Positions 37,260 to 44,807 of a stretch of 64,000 bases of DNA are shown here, one piece after another (position 1 is the first letter of the stretch; each line of letters starts with the position of its first letter). Below the pieces are notes generated by a model. The model was given only the letters and a program-made list of their open reading frames with translations, was not told where the DNA came from and ran no database searches. The position numbers were made by a program, and so were the translations under genes. The DNA lies in NCBI RefSeq assembly GCF_009834125.1, contig NZ_CP047146.1:7782501-7846500 (forward strand), in the 5' to 3' direction. This stretch comes from Streptomyces sp. GS7. Its GTDB lineage: Bacteria; Actinomycetota; Actinomycetes; Streptomycetales; Streptomycetaceae.

Positions 37260-38243
37260 TTACCGCTTGACGAGCTTGCCGACGGCGTTGGCTTCCCGCA
37301 CCTGGTTGGCGAGGTAGTTCCAGGAGAAGTTGATGTATCCGTGGTCGCCCCAGCCGGTGCCCCAGGAGTTCTCGACCCGCACGCCCTTGCTGTTGTAGCC
37401 GACGATGGTGATCGCGTGTCCGCCCGCGAGCTGCTCGCCGGCGGCCGGGGAGTACGTGTAAGAGGCGGCCTGCTGCGGGGTCAGACGGAAGAAGCTGTTG
37501 TACACCGGAATCGCGATGACGACCGGCTCGCCCTGGGCCAGAGCGGCCTTCACGTCGTTCTTGATCTGGTTGCCGGTGTGCAGCGGGGTGTAGCCGGACA
37601 GCTTCCACTTCGCCGCGTTGGCTCTCTCGTGGGCGGTCGGCTGGGTGGTGTAGTCGAAGTCCCCCTGCGCGTAGTCGGACTTGGAGTCGACGCCTTGTGA
37701 GGTGGCTATCTTGAAGTGCTGCTCCGCCGAGGTGCCCATGTTCCGTCCCTTGACGATCTGGGCGTAGGTGTACATGGGCGCCTGGGGTCCGCCCTTGATC
37801 CCCTGCTCGTTCTCCAGGACGCTGTAGGCGGAGTAGTCGATGGCCCACGCGACACAGGCACCGACCCGGCCCTGATTGCCGGGCTTGGCCGCGAACTTGG
37901 TCAGGTCGACGCCGGCAGGAAGGGTCTGGAGACTCGTCGTGTTCGGCTTGGCGGCGACGGACGTCGGGCGGAGAGCGGTGGCCGCCAGCCTCGGCTGAAC
38001 CGACTTGCGCAGCACGGACCGGCGCCACGCCGACTTCGACGGCACGGCGCCGAGGCCGAACGGGTGCTTCTTTCCGCCGAGAGCCTGTGACGACCGGCTG
38101 GGTGCTTGGCCGTGACCGGGCACGGCGGGGCTCGCCGTGGAGACCCCGACGGTCACGGCTGCGACCACTCCTGCCGTGCCGAGTGCGATGGCGGTGCGGG
38201 ACTTGCCGCTGACGGCCTTCCACTTGTGGGATGCGCGAGTCAT
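37260..38243 (-). CDS. Secreted papain-family cysteine protease (C1A)
   Basis: This is a 327-aa exported protease. ATG 38243 follows AAAGGACATTC. The N-terminal signal peptide has a basic start and hydrophobic core GTAGVVAAVTVGVSTASPA, then a propeptide-like stretch. Catalytic residues are C127 (GRVGACVAWAIDYSAY), a histidine near 277 (AGGHAITIVGYNSKG) and an asparagine near 291 (VENSWGTGWGDHGYINFSW). It should act outside the cell or in the wall. Papain-type enzymes are scarce among Streptomyces exoproteases compared with serine proteases. Confidence 0.92.
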   Translation of the reverse strand: MTRASHKWKAVSGKSRTAIALGTAGVVAAVTVGVSTASPAVPGHGQAPSRSSQALGGKKHPFGLGAVPSKSAWRRSVLRKSVQPRLAATALRPTSVAAKPNTTSLQTLPAGVDLTKFAAKPGNQGRVGACVAWAIDYSAYSVLENEQGIKGGPQAPMYTYAQIVKGRNMGTSAEQHFKIATSQGVDSKSDYAQGDFDYTTQPTAHERANAAKWKLSGYTPLHTGNQIKNDVKAALAQGEPVVIAIPVYNSFFRLTPQQAASYTYSPAAGEQLAGGHAITIVGYNSKGVRVENSWGTGWGDHGYINFSWNYLANQVREANAVGKLVKR

Positions 38244-39030
38244 GAATGTCCTTTGCATTGTCAGGGGCCTGACAGATGGAGGGAGTTGGACGGCACTCCC
38301 TGAGACCCCGGGTGAGCCGGTCAGGACGGATGCCCTAGTGCCGGGTTGCGTGTCGCAAGACCCGTCTCCTGTAGGCGCGTTACGCGTCTGCGGACCGGAA
38401 ACGGGATTCCTGAGCTTTGGTCGGCTGCGGGAATCTCTGGCGCCGATCGAAGAATTGACGGCTACCGCAGCTCTCGTTTTCTGGACGCTTTCGAAGGCAT
38501 GTCCAACGAGCAACGGAAGCTAGCCGAACCATGCACACCGAAGCAAGTCCCGAGTGCCAGTGATCACCAATTCGTCGTCGAACCGGAGGGCATAAGGGGC
38601 CCGGCGCAGCATGCGGCTCCACAGCCTCACGGCACCCTCTCGTGCCTCTCCACGCCATGGGGAAATGCAGTGAACCGCCTCACATCGGCACAGGTCACAT
38701 GCCGTGTGCCAGTCCACGGCAGTCCGCGCTGCGCCCCGCGACGAGGCGCTGGTAAGGGCGCGGGGATACCGCCGACAAACTCGCCGCACTATGACCGCTT
38801 TTGACAGTTGAGGGCTTTGCGGAAATCCGCTCAGCAAACCCCCCGATGACCCAAATGTCTACACAACGACGTCAATGTGGCGCCGATGTGGCGGAATGTC
38901 GGAACTCGACGAAGGGCCTGGAGGAGCTCAGAAAAAATTCTCCGAGTTTCTGTTATCCGACCTGCCCTGACAGGGTCTCCCAGGTATCGAAGGCATGCAG
39001 ACACGTCAGCGACAGGGAGCGAGGAAGGAC
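38244..39030. other. Long intergenic region between the protease and sigma/CAP genes
   Basis: These 787 bases hold two divergent promoters. Short frames on both strands lack ribosome sites or family features and are not called. A GGAAC at 38901-38905 resembles an ECF -35 element but has no CGTT at proper spacing. I see no structural RNA. Confidence 0.5.
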
Positions 39031-40677
39031 ATGAGCCCAGAACATGGAACCGCGGTCGTCGCGACCGCGCAGGCAGGGGACCAGCGCGCGCAGGACGAGC
39101 TGGTCGCCGCATATCTGCCGCTGGTCTACAACATCGTCGGACGCGCACTGCACGGTCACGCCGACGTCGACGACGTGGTGCAGGAAACCATGCTCCGCGC
39201 GCTCGACGGACTGGCCGACCTGCGCAAACCCCACCGGTTCCGCTCCTGGCTGGTGGCCGTGACCATGAACGAGATACGCCGGCACTGGCGCGGCAAACAG
39301 GCATCCGCGTCCGATACCGGGATCGACGAAGTGACCGAACTGGCCGATCCCGGTGCGGACTTCGTCGATCTGACCATCATCCGGCTGGGGCTCTCGGGCC
39401 AGCGCCGCGAGGTCGCCGAAGCGACCCGCTGGCTGGACGAGGACGATCGCGCGCTGCTGGCGCTGTGGTGGCAGGAGGCCGCGGGCGAGCTGACCCGGCC
39501 CGAGATGGCCGCCGCCCTCAAGCTGCCGTCGCCGTACGTCGCGGTCCGGGTGCAGCGGATGAAGGCTCAGCTGGAAGCCGCCCGGCTGGTGGTGCGCGCG
39601 CTGTCGGCGACGCCCCGTTGCCCGCGGCTGGAGCCCGTCGTGGCGCGCTGGGACGGTACGCCCTCTGCCCTGTGGCGCAAACGCATATACCGCCACGTCC
39701 GTGACTGCCGGGACTGCTCGGGCCGAGGCAGCGGCCTGGTACCGGCGCAAAGCCTCCTCGCCGGCATCGCCCTGATCCCACCGACCGCCTCTCTGGCCTG
39801 GTACGCGACCCAAGCAGGCCCCGGCGCCGCGGCCCTCAACCCCGCAGCCGGGCTGGCCGGTTCGAGCGTGACCAACGCCAATTCCACGCCCCTGACGACG
39901 GCACGGCACGCGGCGCCCCCACCGCACAGCCTGGCTCGCGGACCGATCGGCGGCCACCACCGTCCGCGGTTCCGGCCCCGACGCGCGCACGTACTCGCCG
40001 GCGCCGCCGCCACAGCAGCAGCCACGGCGATATCTGTCATGCTCGGCTCACCGGACAGCGCCCCGAAGACCGACCCCGCGGTCCCCAACCGGCCGGTACA
40101 GGTGAAGGCGGCACCGATATCCAGCCCGCCACCCCATACTCCTTCCCACCCGCCCACGGCCTCCCCCAGCCGGACACCGACCGTCGAACCGTCACCGGCC
40201 CACCCGGCCCCCACCCCCTCGAACACCCCGACCCCGCAGACAGCCGCCGTCCCCGACGCGGTCGAGCAGGTCCTCGACGTGATCAACCAGGCACGAGCCA
40301 CCCACGGCCTGCCGCCCTACACCCTCACCACCGGCCTCACCCGCAGCGCGACCGCGCACAACACCACGATGGCCGGCGGATGCGGCCTGTCCCACCAATG
40401 CCCCGGCGAAGCTCCTCTGGGAGACAGAGAAACCGCCGCAGGCGTCCACTGGGGATCCGCGGGAGAGAACACAGGCCGAGCCTGCGCGGGACCGGAGCCC
40501 CGACAGATCGCCACCGCCGCCGTCAACCTCACCCAAGCCATGCTCGACGAGAAGCCACCCAACGACGGCCACCGCCAGAACATCCTCAGCAGCACCTTCA
40601 CCCACATCGGCATCGCCATCCACCGCAACGCCAACGCCAACGGCACCGTCTGGCTCACCCAAGACTTCTCCGACTGA
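39031..40677 (+). CDS. ECF sigma factor / zinc anti-sigma motif / TM / CAP domain fusion
   Basis: This is a 548-aa single polypeptide starting at ATG 39031 (GAGGAAGGAC ahead). Residues about 20-90 are sigma region 2 (DDVVQETMLRALDGLADLRK), about 130-190 sigma region 4 (LTRPEMAAALKLPSPYVAVR). Then H222-X3-C226-X2-C229 (HVRDCRDC) matches the zinc anti-sigma motif. One membrane helix lies near 320-340 (VLAGAAATAAATAISVM), followed by a Pro/Ser/Thr-rich extracellular stalk (about 340-405) and a CAP/SCP domain at the C-terminus (VLDVINQARATHGLPPY ... WLTQDFSD). It could sense a surface signal and release or activate its own sigma part. How a membrane-tethered sigma would act is unknown. Confidence 0.85.
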   Translation: MSPEHGTAVVATAQAGDQRAQDELVAAYLPLVYNIVGRALHGHADVDDVVQETMLRALDGLADLRKPHRFRSWLVAVTMNEIRRHWRGKQASASDTGIDEVTELADPGADFVDLTIIRLGLSGQRREVAEATRWLDEDDRALLALWWQEAAGELTRPEMAAALKLPSPYVAVRVQRMKAQLEAARLVVRALSATPRCPRLEPVVARWDGTPSALWRKRIYRHVRDCRDCSGRGSGLVPAQSLLAGIALIPPTASLAWYATQAGPGAAALNPAAGLAGSSVTNANSTPLTTARHAAPPPHSLARGPIGGHHRPRFRPRRAHVLAGAAATAAATAISVMLGSPDSAPKTDPAVPNRPVQVKAAPISSPPPHTPSHPPTASPSRTPTVEPSPAHPAPTPSNTPTPQTAAVPDAVEQVLDVINQARATHGLPPYTLTTGLTRSATAHNTTMAGGCGLSHQCPGEAPLGDRETAAGVHWGSAGENTGRACAGPEPRQIATAAVNLTQAMLDEKPPNDGHRQNILSSTFTHIGIAIHRNANANGTVWLTQDFSD

Positions 40678-41312
40678 ACACCGCCGAGAGGGAACGTCCC
40701 TGAACGTCCCCCTACTGCACCGGGACCGCCAACCCCTGGCCGACGTCCGCAACGCCTTCCGCGAACTCTCCTACTGTTGAGCACGACGCACGGAAGACCG
40801 ATCTGGAGGAGCACTCGCGCCACGCCAGCTGCCCAACGAAGTAGCGCAGAGCCCGTAGACGAGCACCCGTCCGAGGTTCGCACCCGGCGACCGGGCAGCG
40901 AAACCCACCCACCATCGCCCGCGCAGCTACCCCCACGCACCCATAGGCCCGTGTCCGGCCGTTTCCCCGTTACCCCGAGGAATCCGGCGCCACCCGCCAC
41001 CACCCCTCGGAAACGCCTCCTGCCCGCCCCGTGGCGACGACATCCGCAGCCGGCCCCCGCCCGATCCCGCAGACGCCCCGTCAGCTCATCCAGCACCGAT
41101 CCGGCAGCGGTACGGACAACCAGGGAAGACGACAGATGGCGGGACGTCAGACGATCCAGCACGGATCCAGCAACGGGGACGCGAACGGGGCTGACCCCGG
41201 ATGGGGACGACCCCGGATGGGGACGACCCCGGATGGGGACGACCCCGTTTGACCTGCATGTTTGCCAGATCGCTACATCAATGCCACGGCGGCCGTCACA
41301 CGTTGAAACATC
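40678..41312. other. Intergenic region with tandem repeats
   Basis: These 635 bases between the sigma/CAP fusion and a small secreted protein hold no convincing gene. Imperfect repeats of a GATCCAGCACCGATCC-like string occur near 41083-41175, ahead of the perfect 16-base tandem repeat described separately. Confidence 0.5.
41195..41247. repeat. Tandem repeat of 16 bases
   Basis: The unit CCCCGGATGGGGACGA is repeated three times perfectly (41195-41242) with a partial fourth (41243-41247). Each unit contains the self-complementary CCCC...GGGG pair, so the array can form hairpins. It ends about 65 bases before the secreted-protein gene. Confidence 0.9.
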
Positions 41313-41678
41313 ATGATTTCAGCGGCGATTGCCGTACTTGCTGCTCTGGGCGCCGCGCAATCGGCGGAGGCCACAGGCACTGCCATCCGGCTGGGGAACC
41401 GGATCACCGTCTACGGAAGCGGATTGCACGTGGACAGCGTCACCACAGCCCGGACACCCCACCGGATCCACGCTCAAGCCTTCCTGACGCTTCGGGAGAA
41501 CGGAAAGTGGAAGCGAAACCTCCGAGGCTGGACGACGGCCGACACCACCGGCAACACCGACCACACCAGCTGGAGCATCAACGAGAACTTCCCCAACGGA
41601 TCGCGACTGTGCACCGAGTGGAAAGACCTGTCGGGGCGCACTCTGCCTGGGATGGCCTGCATGATCATTCACCGGTAG
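41313..41678 (+). CDS. Small secreted protein of unknown function
   Basis: This is a 121-aa protein with a signal peptide (ISAAIAVLAALGAAQSAEAT) and a mature part rich in Trp, Thr and Arg (GNRITVYGSGLHVDSVTTA, WTTADTTGNTDHTSW). The compact, beta-rich composition with two cysteines fits an extracellular fold. The ribosome site before ATG 41313 is poor (TTGAAACATC), so the true start could be elsewhere. I do not recognise a family with a known role. Confidence 0.6.
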   Translation: MISAAIAVLAALGAAQSAEATGTAIRLGNRITVYGSGLHVDSVTTARTPHRIHAQAFLTLRENGKWKRNLRGWTTADTTGNTDHTSWSINENFPNGSRLCTEWKDLSGRTLPGMACMIIHR

Positions 41679-42110
41679 ACGAAACTCCGGCGGGATGGTC
41701 GTGGGCGAGCAGGCCCTGACCACGCTGGAGAAGGCCGTAGAGGAGGAAATGAGGCGTGTTGTCTCGACCAGGAACTGTCCCTAACGGGCAGCACCAGCCG
41801 TAACCGCCTTCATGGCCTGACGCAGCGCCGTCGGCTCTGTGAGCTGTCGGACGTCTTCAGGAAAGATGCCAGCCTCGATCGGCGCGATAGCTTCCGGGCA
41901 GCGGAGCCTTCAGCAGCCACCCCGACTCAGGCACAGGCGTGCCAGGTACGGCCTCAAACAGCTGGCCTGCGCCGAGGGGCAGCAGCCACCACAATCAGTG
42001 CTCCGCACCAGATCGGAGACGCCAGCGGCCCGCACTCGGATTGAATGCGGGCCGCCTTATCGCGGGTCAGGCTGCGGGCGCCAGAGAGCAGCCCCCATTC
42101 GTATGTGGGG
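41679..42110. other. Intergenic region, 3' ends of converging genes
   Basis: This stretch holds a hairpin terminator (42025-42055). No gene is supported between the secreted protein and the GNAT enzyme; open frames here are antisense or low-quality. Confidence 0.5.
42025..42055. terminator. Hairpin terminator
   Basis: Arms GCGGCCCGCA (42025-42034) and TGCGGGCCGC (42046-42055) pair perfectly around an 11-base loop, 56 bases past the GNAT stop at 42111. Confidence 0.75.
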
Positions 42111-42635
42111 TTACGTGGTGCGGACGGCCCGGAGCATGACCGCGAAGCGGGGAGAGTCCGGGAAGGGCTGCTGTTCGCCGACTTTCTCGTACTGCCACGA
42201 TTCGTAGAGGCGTTGGACCTTGCGGTGCTCGGAGTCCACCAGGAGCACGGCCAGGGCTTCCGGGCGCTCGCCCAGGAGCGCTTGGTGTAGTTTCTCGGAC
42301 ACCCCCGTCTTGCGCCACTTCGGCCGGACCATCAACTCAGACAGTGCGAACGTCCGTGGATCGGTCGGCGGTGGGTTGATGGAGTCGCGCCACCACTCCT
42401 GCCCCTCAGCGGCAGGGGCGCCGTACGCGAAGCCGACCGCTTCGCCGTCGTCGTAGCCGACGACACAGGCGAATCCGGGATGGGCTGACCAATTGTCCAC
42501 GAACCAACTGAAGCGGTCACGGGTGTGGAAGGGGTCGTCCTGCTGGTCGGCGTAGCAGTCGTCGTGGATGTCGAGCAACATCGTGCGGATGCCGCCGGCG
42601 TCGTCGGTGGTGAAGTGGCGTAGTTCGGTAATCAA
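42111..42635 (-). CDS. GNAT-family N-acetyltransferase
   Basis: This is a 174-aa acetyltransferase. The start is the TTG at 42635, which has GGAGG seven bases upstream and overlaps the stop of the TPR regulator gene as TTGA; a longer frame begins inside that gene and is less likely. Acetyl-CoA site features are ALSELMVRPKWRKTGVSEKL and the C-terminal EHRKVQRLYESWQYEKVGEQ. Coupling to an HTH/TPR regulator suggests a small regulated unit. Substrate unknown. Confidence 0.85.
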   Translation of the reverse strand: MITELRHFTTDDAGGIRTMLLDIHDDCYADQQDDPFHTRDRFSWFVDNWSAHPGFACVVGYDDGEAVGFAYGAPAAEGQEWWRDSINPPPTDPRTFALSELMVRPKWRKTGVSEKLHQALLGERPEALAVLLVDSEHRKVQRLYESWQYEKVGEQQPFPDSPRFAVMLRAVRTT

Positions 42636-43897
42636 GAAGCCGCCTCCGAAAAACGGGATTCCCATTGCAGCGTCACAGCTGCCCCAGGGGCCACGAGACG
42701 TAGTTGCCGCCCAAAGGTATTCAGACGGCCGACAACGCGCCCGCTGCGACCACGTATCGGCACGGTGCATGCCGTAGCGACGGCCTGCTCCGCCTCTCCC
42801 TGGTGAAGCTGTGCCATGGCGAGATCTGCAAGGGCGAGCGCCCGGTTCCTGACAAGCTCCGGCCGTAGAAGGGCCAGCGATCGGTAGCCACATGCCTCGG
42901 CTTCCTCATAGCGGCCAACGGTGAGATAAATGGACTGGGTCAGCCCTTCCAGCTCGGCGCGGTCGTAGAAGTCCATGAACGGGCTTCGCGGGGCGTCGAG
43001 GACGGCCTTCTCCAGGGATTCTCCAGCATGGTGCAGGGAGCGGTCCATCTCGCGGGTACGGCCCATCGTTGCCAGTTGCAGCGCGGTCATGGCATGGCCG
43101 AGAGAGGCGTGGAGCGGGTCTCGGCGTGCGATGGAGAACGACCGGGCTTTCTCCAGGGCGGCCAGCGCATCGACTTGGCGACCGGCCTGGGCATACAGGC
43201 CCCCGGCATGCCGCCACACCCGAAACTGCACCTCCGGGTCGTTGGCGAGCCCGGCGAGGGCGATAGCGCGGTTGAGGTGCCGTTGTGCGTCTTGGGGGCG
43301 GTGGTCGTCCACAGCTGCCCACATAGCCATGTCGGCGAACGATGCGGCGACGGCGTAGAGCTGGGAGCGCACACGCTGACCGGCACTGCCGTTCTGCTGG
43401 AGGTCCATGGCATGGTCGGCCAGGCCGGAGGCCCGGCGTTCCATGTCCGGAGTTCCACCGTCACGGTTATCGTCGGCTACGAGCCCGCCGAGTTTGCCGT
43501 GTAGGCGCTGCACGTCGGTGAAGCCGATCCGCTTGGGTGCCGCGGTGGCTGGCGTGGCGGCGGCGAGGGCGGCACCGGATGCGCCGGCAAGGAATTTACG
43601 ACGGATCACTTCGTCCTCCGATGGTGCTGAGAGGGTGATGGTCGGGACGCGTTCCCGTCGCACGAACCCTAGGGCTTCGGCGTCCAGGCCGGTGACGTCC
43701 TTGAGGGCTTGGCGGGTGGCCGCATTCGGCCACCTAACTCGACCCGACTTCCAGTCGCGAACGGTGCGGCCGTCGAATCGTCCTGGTCGGCCGGTGAACC
43801 TTTCGATAGCCGCATTTAAGTCACGAGCCAGGGCGTTGGAGCTGTAGCCGTGCTCAGTCATCCACCCATCAAGCACGGTGTTCCGCGTGCTGTCCAT
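42632..43897 (-). CDS. HTH-like regulator with tetratricopeptide-type repeats
   Basis: This is a 421-aa protein. ATG 43897 is chosen; an upstream in-frame start at 43948 adds a basic tail unlike the family. The N-terminal part (about residues 1-80, YSSNALARDLNAAIERFTGR, TVRDWKSGRVRWPNAATRQA) looks like an XRE/actinobacterial helix-turn-helix. A short signal-like Ala stretch (FLAGASGAALAAATPATA) follows and then TPR-like helix pairs (LAALEKARSFSIARRD). NsdA-like regulators of Streptomyces have this build. It is coupled to the GNAT gene. Confidence 0.82.
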   Translation of the reverse strand: MDSTRNTVLDGWMTEHGYSSNALARDLNAAIERFTGRPGRFDGRTVRDWKSGRVRWPNAATRQALKDVTGLDAEALGFVRRERVPTITLSAPSEDEVIRRKFLAGASGAALAAATPATAAPKRIGFTDVQRLHGKLGGLVADDNRDGGTPDMERRASGLADHAMDLQQNGSAGQRVRSQLYAVAASFADMAMWAAVDDHRPQDAQRHLNRAIALAGLANDPEVQFRVWRHAGGLYAQAGRQVDALAALEKARSFSIARRDPLHASLGHAMTALQLATMGRTREMDRSLHHAGESLEKAVLDAPRSPFMDFYDRAELEGLTQSIYLTVGRYEEAEACGYRSLALLRPELVRNRALALADLAMAQLHQGEAEQAVATACTVPIRGRSGRVVGRLNTFGRQLRLVAPGAAVTLQWESRFSEAAS

Positions 43898-44122
43898 ATC
43901 CGCACGGTAGGGGAAACGGCGCCGGCACCGAGGTAATCGAATGGTCAAAACCTCCTAGGGGATGCGAGCGGAAAACCTCGTGCATCACCTAACCCCCATA
44001 GCCGATACCGCAGTTGTCTAGGTACCGGTCGTCCGCCCCCGCGCGAGGACTGTTGACGGGCCGCCAGTCCCTACACCTCCTGAGGGGGACCGTCGGCCAC
44101 CAAGACCACAAAAAGGCCCGCT

Positions 44123-44380
44123 ATGACCGCGAACACCGTGCACCGCCGCACCGCCGACAGCCCTTACCCGCCAGGCACGATCGTCTACGACATCGTCGCC
44201 CAGGACGTCGGCAGAGTCGCTGCCCCTGCCGCCTACCCGGCCGACTACATCGGCTGCGACTGCGCCCTGGTCATCCCCCTCGTCGGCAGCGCCCCGGCAT
44301 GGCAGGCCGAGCCCGGCTCCCTGCGCACCGCGGCCCCCGAAGAAATCGAGGCCGCACTCTCCAAGGGAGTGGGCCGGTGA
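44123..44380 (+). CDS. Small hypothetical protein, first of a coupled set
   Basis: This is an 85-aa protein from ATG 44123, lying divergently from the TPR regulator (225-base gap). The sequence VYDIVAQDVGRVAAPAAYPA and the WQAEPGSLRTAAPEEIEAAL end are typical of small actinobacterial proteins found beside XRE-type regulators, but no function is known. Its stop overlaps the next gene as GTGA, so the two are co-translated. Confidence 0.7.
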   Translation: MTANTVHRRTADSPYPPGTIVYDIVAQDVGRVAAPAAYPADYIGCDCALVIPLVGSAPAWQAEPGSLRTAAPEEIEAALSKGVGR

Positions 44381-44595
44381 CCATCAGGCGGCCCGAAGTC
44401 GGCGACCTCGTCGTCCAGGTCATGACCAACGGCAAGTGGATCTGCACGGACATCCACAACGCCAAAACTGATCGCCCGGTATGGCTGCTGCGCCCGCTCC
44501 ACGGAGGTGCCAGCAAGCAATACCGGCGCGTCGACCACCGCGACATCGTGTCGTACACCGTCGAAGCTCGCCGAGGCGAATGGGGCCAACCGTGA
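44377..44595 (+). CDS. Small hypothetical protein, second of a coupled set
   Basis: This is a 72-aa soluble protein read from the GTG at 44377, overlapping the previous stop. It is beta-rich (VTIRRPEVGDLVVQVMTNGK, WLLRPLHGGASKQYRRV). Its stop overlaps a third GTG. It is probably part of a small regulatory set shared with the divergent XRE/TPR gene; that is inference. Confidence 0.65.
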   Translation: MTIRRPEVGDLVVQVMTNGKWICTDIHNAKTDRPVWLLRPLHGGASKQYRRVDHRDIVSYTVEARRGEWGQP

Positions 44596-44807
44596 GTGGC
44601 GCCCACGCCCGGCCGCCGCAGCCGGCCGACGACGAACTGTGGCGCCAGCTGACCCTCCTGCTCGGACCTCCCGCCGCAGTCGTCAGCGGCACCCTGGACG
44701 CCCACTCAGCCCTCGCTGCGGCCAGCGTCTCCGACACTCTCCCGCAGGGCACCACGATGCCGCACACCAGGCCCGTACAGTCCTGCCGCTGTGGCCCCTG
44801 CAGCCCC
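44592..44807 (+). pseudogene. Third small gene of the set, probably 3'-truncated
   Basis: A GTG at 44592 overlaps the previous stop and begins an Ala/Leu-rich frame (ELWRQLTLLLGPPAAVVSGT). No stop occurs before the converging NB-ARC gene at 44808, and the frame then runs antisense through that gene to 45827. The natural 3' end is probably lost, perhaps when the NB-ARC gene was inserted. Confidence 0.35.

Noticed and set aside
38901-38905. ECF-type promoter upstream of the sigma/CAP gene
   Set aside because: GGAAC occurs but a CGTT-like -10 at 16-17 bases is missing.
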